The notes under the pieces were generated by a model. It was not told the DNA's origin, did no database searches, and saw only the letters and a list, made by a program, of their open reading frames with translations. Shown in pieces: positions 8,074-10,408 of a stretch of 10,408 bases of DNA; the stretch's first letter is position 1; every line of letters begins with the position of its first letter. This DNA is from a bacterium (lineage in GTDB: Bacteria > Planctomycetota > J058 > JAJDCP01): NCBI GenBank assembly GCA_030428695.1, contig JAUIEM010000364.1:1-10408 (forward strand), given 5' to 3'. The position numbers and the translations under genes were made by a program.

Positions 8074-8318
8074 TGGAAGAGACCCTGCGCGCGCTCGAGG
8101 ACATCTTCGACGAGGTCACCGACCTCGGCGGCGCGCCGTTCGAGCGCGGACTGCGGCTCGGCGTCGACTTCCCCCTCGACTCCGGCATGATGCTGCGCGT
8201 GCTGACCCGGCTCGAGCGCCGCTACGGGGTGCGCTTCAACCTGCCGCTGCTGCTCGCCCTCGAGACGATCGGCGACCTGCAGGACGCCCTCGAGCGCCTG
8301 CGGAAGGAACAAGCATGA
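8073..8318 (+). CDS. Free-standing acyl carrier protein
   Basis: An 81-residue acidic helical protein of normal ACP length. It would carry an acyl chain as a thioester on 4'-phosphopantetheine in the cytoplasm. Seen: a first helix (TLRALEDIFDEV), a loop ending in PLDSGMM with the probable phosphopantetheine serine at Ser37, a second helix (LRVLTRLERRYGV) and the final LETIGDLQDALERL typical of ACPs. The serine motif is unusual: LDS is followed by Gly instead of the common Leu, and the preceding residues are DFP instead of a Gly-rich turn. No Shine-Dalgarno is apparent. The ATG overlaps the GNAT stop by one base, so translation is probably coupled. The ACP is close to a PKS that has its own ACP, which suggests a loading, offloading or tailoring role with the GNAT enzyme. 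No phosphopantetheinyl transferase is in the window. Confidence 0.83.
   Translation: MEETLRALEDIFDEVTDLGGAPFERGLRLGVDFPLDSGMMLRVLTRLERRYGVRFNLPLLLALETIGDLQDALERLRKEQA
8304..8308 (+). promoter_or_regulatory. Ribosome binding site of the broken ASPIC-type gene
   Basis: AAGGA, within GGAAGGAA, lies 6 nt upstream of ATG 8315. A good ribosome binding site is thus kept although the gene behind it is disrupted. That argues for recent inactivation or a sequencing error. Confidence 0.6.
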
Positions 8319-8800
8319 AACGGCTCGGGCTGCTGCTCGCCCTCGGCTTCGCCGGCTACCTGCTGTGGCCGCGGACGCGCGCCCCCCAGGGCCTCGACGC
8401 GGCGGTCGCGCACATGGGTGGTCGGCCCCGGCCCGACCCAGCCCCTGCACCCGACCGGCGGCGGCACAGCGACTGGATCCTCGGCGAGGAACAGCTCGTG
8501 CGGAGCTGCGGCTGTGGGCGCCGCTCTTCGCCGCGGTGGCGGGGGTCACGGAGCCGCACTTCAAGGCCTACGACGGCGCCTTCTCCGACGACGGCAGGAC
8601 TTTAGAGCCACGACGGGCTCGCCGCCGGCTGCGGGCCGACCCTGCGCCTCGGCCTCGGCGCCGTCGAAGGCGTCGAGCGCGTCGAGGTGCGGTGACCCTC
8701 CGGGCGGACGACGGTGGTCGAGGGCATGCCCCTGGGCGAGGTGCTGCTGGTGCGGGAGAAGCCGGGGGAGCTGCCGGTGTGGGAAGTCTTCGCGCCGTGA
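8315..8800 (+). pseudogene. Disrupted secreted ASPIC/UnbV (CRTAC1-type) gene remnant
   Basis: ATG 8315 overlaps the ACP stop by four bases (ATGA) and opens with a hydrophobic leader, MKRLGLLLALGFAGYLLW, so the parent protein was exported or membrane-anchored. The frame is good to about 8503. Coding-like sequence then continues one frame over (ELRLWAPLFAAVAGVTEPHF, KAYDGAFSDDG) to about 8600. It returns to the first frame after a TAG at 8603-8605 as SHDGLAAGCG, then LRLGLGAVEGVERVEVR, TGA (8693-8695), PSGRTTVVEGMPLGEVLLVRE, ending at TGA 8798-8800. The last part matches the ASPIC/UnbV C-terminal signature (LGLG...VEVRWPSGR), with the Trp codon read as TGA. CGG-GAG reduced to CGGAG near 8503 would explain the first shift. 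CRTAC1 proteins are several hundred residues with FG-GAP repeats, so most of the middle seems deleted. Sequencing error could explain some but hardly all of the lesions. Confidence 0.65.
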
Positions 8801-8884
8801 AGCGGGCGATGCCGTTCCACCGCCTCTACGAGCTGGTCCAGGGCCGGGAGCCGCGCCGGTAGAGGCGGCGCCGATCGCCCCGCG

Positions 8885-8909
8885 GCGGGAGTAGCGAACC
8901 CCGCTCTTT
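8885..8909 (+). terminator. Weak stem-loop followed by T-rich run
   Basis: GCGGG (8885-8889) can pair with CCCGC (8900-8904) over a 10-nt loop, and TCTTT follows. The stem is only 5 bp and the T run is short. It sits where a terminator of the GNAT-ACP operon would be expected, between the broken gene and the kinase. Confidence 0.3.
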
Positions 8910-8963
8910 ACCTGCGCCCCTCCGCCGCGCACACTCTCCTTGGACACCGCACGGGATCGATCG

Positions 8964-10408
8964 ATGACGGAGCCGGACATCTCCATCCTCTGGACCCAGA
9001 GCCTGGGCCGCGACGCGGCGGACAGCACCCTGCTCCCGGGGGAGACCTATCGCTGCACGGCGCAGCCCTTCGCCGAGCTGCTCGAGGAGCCCGACCCGGA
9101 GGCGCCCTTCCAGCGCCTCGAGCAGATCGGCAGCGGCGGCTTCGGGAACGTGTACCGCGCGCGGCAGGCGGTGCTCGACCGCGAGGTCGCGCTGAAGATG
9201 TTGCGGGATCCGAAGATGGCGCGCTCGCACCGGTTCGTCGCCGAGGCGGTGGTGACCGGCCGGCTCGAGCATCCGAACATCGTCCCGGTGCACACCCTCG
9301 GCCGCGCCCCGGGCGGCGAGCTCTTCCTCGCGATGAAGCTCGTCTCCGGGCGCAGCTGGAGCGAGCTGCTCAAGGAGCGGCCCCTGCGTCCGGAGGATCC
9401 CGACGCCCTCGACGAGCACCTGCGCATCCTGATGCAGGTGTGCAACGCGGTCGACTTCGCGCACAGCCGGTCCATCCTCCACCTCGACCTCAAACCCGCG
9501 AACGTGATGATCGGCGAGTTCGGCGAGGTGCTGGTGATGGACTGGGGGCTCGCCCTCAGCTTCGGCCCCGAGCCCTGCGGACTGCCCCACGTCCGCGAGC
9601 TGGGCGGCCCCTGCGGCACGCCGAGCTACGTGCCTCCCGAGCTCGCCCTCGGCAAGCGCGAGCTGCTCGGGCCGGCGACCGACGTCTATACCCTCGGCGG
9701 CATCCTCTTCCGCCTGCTCAGCGGCCGCCCTCCGCACGCCGGGCGCAGCCTGCTCGCGGCGGTCGAGTCCGCGGTCAAGGAGGGCCTGCCCGAGCTGCCC
9801 GGCCACGTGCCCGAAGAGCTGGCCGCGATCTGCCGCCGCGCGCTGAGCTTCGCGCCCAGCGGCCGCACGCCGACCCCGCGCCAGCTGCGCGAGGAGCTGC
9901 GCGCCTTCCTGCAACACCGCCAGAGCCTGCAGCTGTCGAGCCACGGCTCCCGCGAGCTGGCCGCCTGCCGGGAGGCCGAGCGGGGCGATCCGCCGGCCGC
10001 CGAGCTCTACGCCCGCTACAGCGCGACCCTGGCGCGCTTCGTCCAGGCGCGGGAGCTGTGGGAAGGAAATGCCCGGGCGCGCACCGGCGAGCGGGAGGCG
10101 CGGGAAGCCTTCGCGCGGGCGGCGCTGCGGCGCGGCGACCTCGGCCTCGCCGCCGCGCAGGTCGCGCAGCTCGAGGCGCTCGGCTCGGCCGCCGGGGCGC
10201 GGGCCCTCGACGCGGACATCGCCGCGCGCCGGGAGGAGCGGGCCCGGGAAGCGCGCCAGCGCGGGCGCCAGAAGCTGCTGCTGCGGCTCGCGGCCGTCAT
10301 CATCGCGCTCGGCCTGGTGTACGGGGCGGTGCTGGTTGCGGGGATGGAGTTCTTGCTCGTCGGTGGTGGTCGGGCGATCGACGAGCGCGCCGACGCGGTG
10401 CTCTCGGT
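8964..10408 (+). CDS. Membrane-anchored Ser/Thr protein kinase (PknB-like), partial at 3' end
   Basis: Hanks-type protein kinase, 481 codons in the window with no stop, so the C-terminus is missing. Seen: a glycine loop GSGGFGNV at 56-63, the ATP-binding Lys78 in VALK, the catalytic loop HLDLKPAN (173-180; Asp175, Lys177, Asn180), the metal-binding Asp193 in DWG where DFG is usual, the substrate-loop signature GTPSYVPPE, and TDVYTLGGILFRLLSGRPP. The Arg of the usual HRD is Leu. A charged helical linker follows, then a transmembrane helix at about 437-460 (LRLAAVIIALGLVYGAVLVA). It should therefore have a cytoplasmic kinase domain and an external or periplasmic sensor part beyond the edge. The start is ATG 8964 with a weak GGGA upstream. 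A 10-nt palindrome (ATCGATCGAT) overlaps the start. VMDWGLA is common in planctomycete kinases and supports that affiliation. A link to the lipid genes is not shown. Confidence 0.92.
   Translation, partial: MTEPDISILWTQSLGRDAADSTLLPGETYRCTAQPFAELLEEPDPEAPFQRLEQIGSGGFGNVYRARQAVLDREVALKMLRDPKMARSHRFVAEAVVTGRLEHPNIVPVHTLGRAPGGELFLAMKLVSGRSWSELLKERPLRPEDPDALDEHLRILMQVCNAVDFAHSRSILHLDLKPANVMIGEFGEVLVMDWGLALSFGPEPCGLPHVRELGGPCGTPSYVPPELALGKRELLGPATDVYTLGGILFRLLSGRPPHAGRSLLAAVESAVKEGLPELPGHVPEELAAICRRALSFAPSGRTPTPRQLREELRAFLQHRQSLQLSSHGSRELAACREAERGDPPAAELYARYSATLARFVQARELWEGNARARTGEREAREAFARAALRRGDLGLAAAQVAQLEALGSAAGARALDADIAARREERAREARQRGRQKLLLRLAAVIIALGLVYGAVLVAGMEFLLVGGGRAIDERADAVLS

Noticed and set aside
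8693..8695. Genetic code with TGA read as tryptophan
   Set aside because: The sulfotransferase, GNAT and ACP genes all end in TGA at natural positions, and other Trp residues use TGG. A nonsense mutation or base error is simpler.
8956..8965. ATCGATCGAT palindrome as an operator
   Set aside because: It is a short simple repeat overlapping the kinase start with no second copy nearby, so chance is likely.
8826..9944. Minus-strand 372-codon frame opposite the kinase
   Set aside because: It is antisense to clear kinase motifs (GSGGFGNV, HLDLKPAN, DWG), so it is a shadow.

Overview
The window is very GC-rich (roughly three quarters G+C by eye) and densely coded. It looks like a chromosomal segment of a high-GC environmental bacterium. 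A planctomycete is the best guess. The reasons are a membrane-anchored Ser/Thr kinase with a 'DWG' activation-loop motif, a remnant of an ASPIC/UnbV (CRTAC1-type) protein, a PUFA-synthase-like megasynthase and a PAPS-type sulfotransferase homologue. Myxobacteria or Acidobacteria are not excluded. No rRNA, tRNA, CRISPR array, insertion sequence or integrase is visible.

Layout: (1) 1-6861, minus strand. A sulfotransferase-family gene (6049-6861) is followed after 14 nt by a giant iterative type I PKS / PUFA-synthase-like gene (start 6034) that runs off the left edge. At least 2011 codons are open, in the order NPD(degenerate)-NPD-KS-AT-ACP-KR structural half. The coding frame ends in five in-frame copies of a 33-bp tandem repeat. 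(2) 6862-6966. A short divergent control region with a GC-rich hairpin. (3) 6967-8800, plus strand. A tightly overlapping operon holds a GNAT-type acyltransferase with an internal duplication, a free-standing acyl carrier protein (1-nt overlap), and a third gene (4-nt overlap). The third gene is broken: it starts with a clean signal peptide but shows a frameshift, an in-frame TAG, and an in-frame TGA exactly where the ASPIC/UnbV motif R-W-P-S-G should have its Trp. (4) 8964-end, plus strand. A Ser/Thr protein kinase with a C-terminal transmembrane segment runs off the right edge.

How it may work together (inference): the two divergent operons carry the parts of a specialised-lipid or polyketide pathway. 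The megasynthase has its own ketosynthase, acyltransferase, carrier and flavin enoylreductase. The discrete ACP and GNAT enzyme could transfer an acyl chain to an amine or alcohol. The sulfotransferase homologue could sulfonate a hydroxyl. The kinase is probably a separate signalling gene. The two largest real genes run off the window edges, and much longer-looking frames elsewhere are GC-driven shadows.
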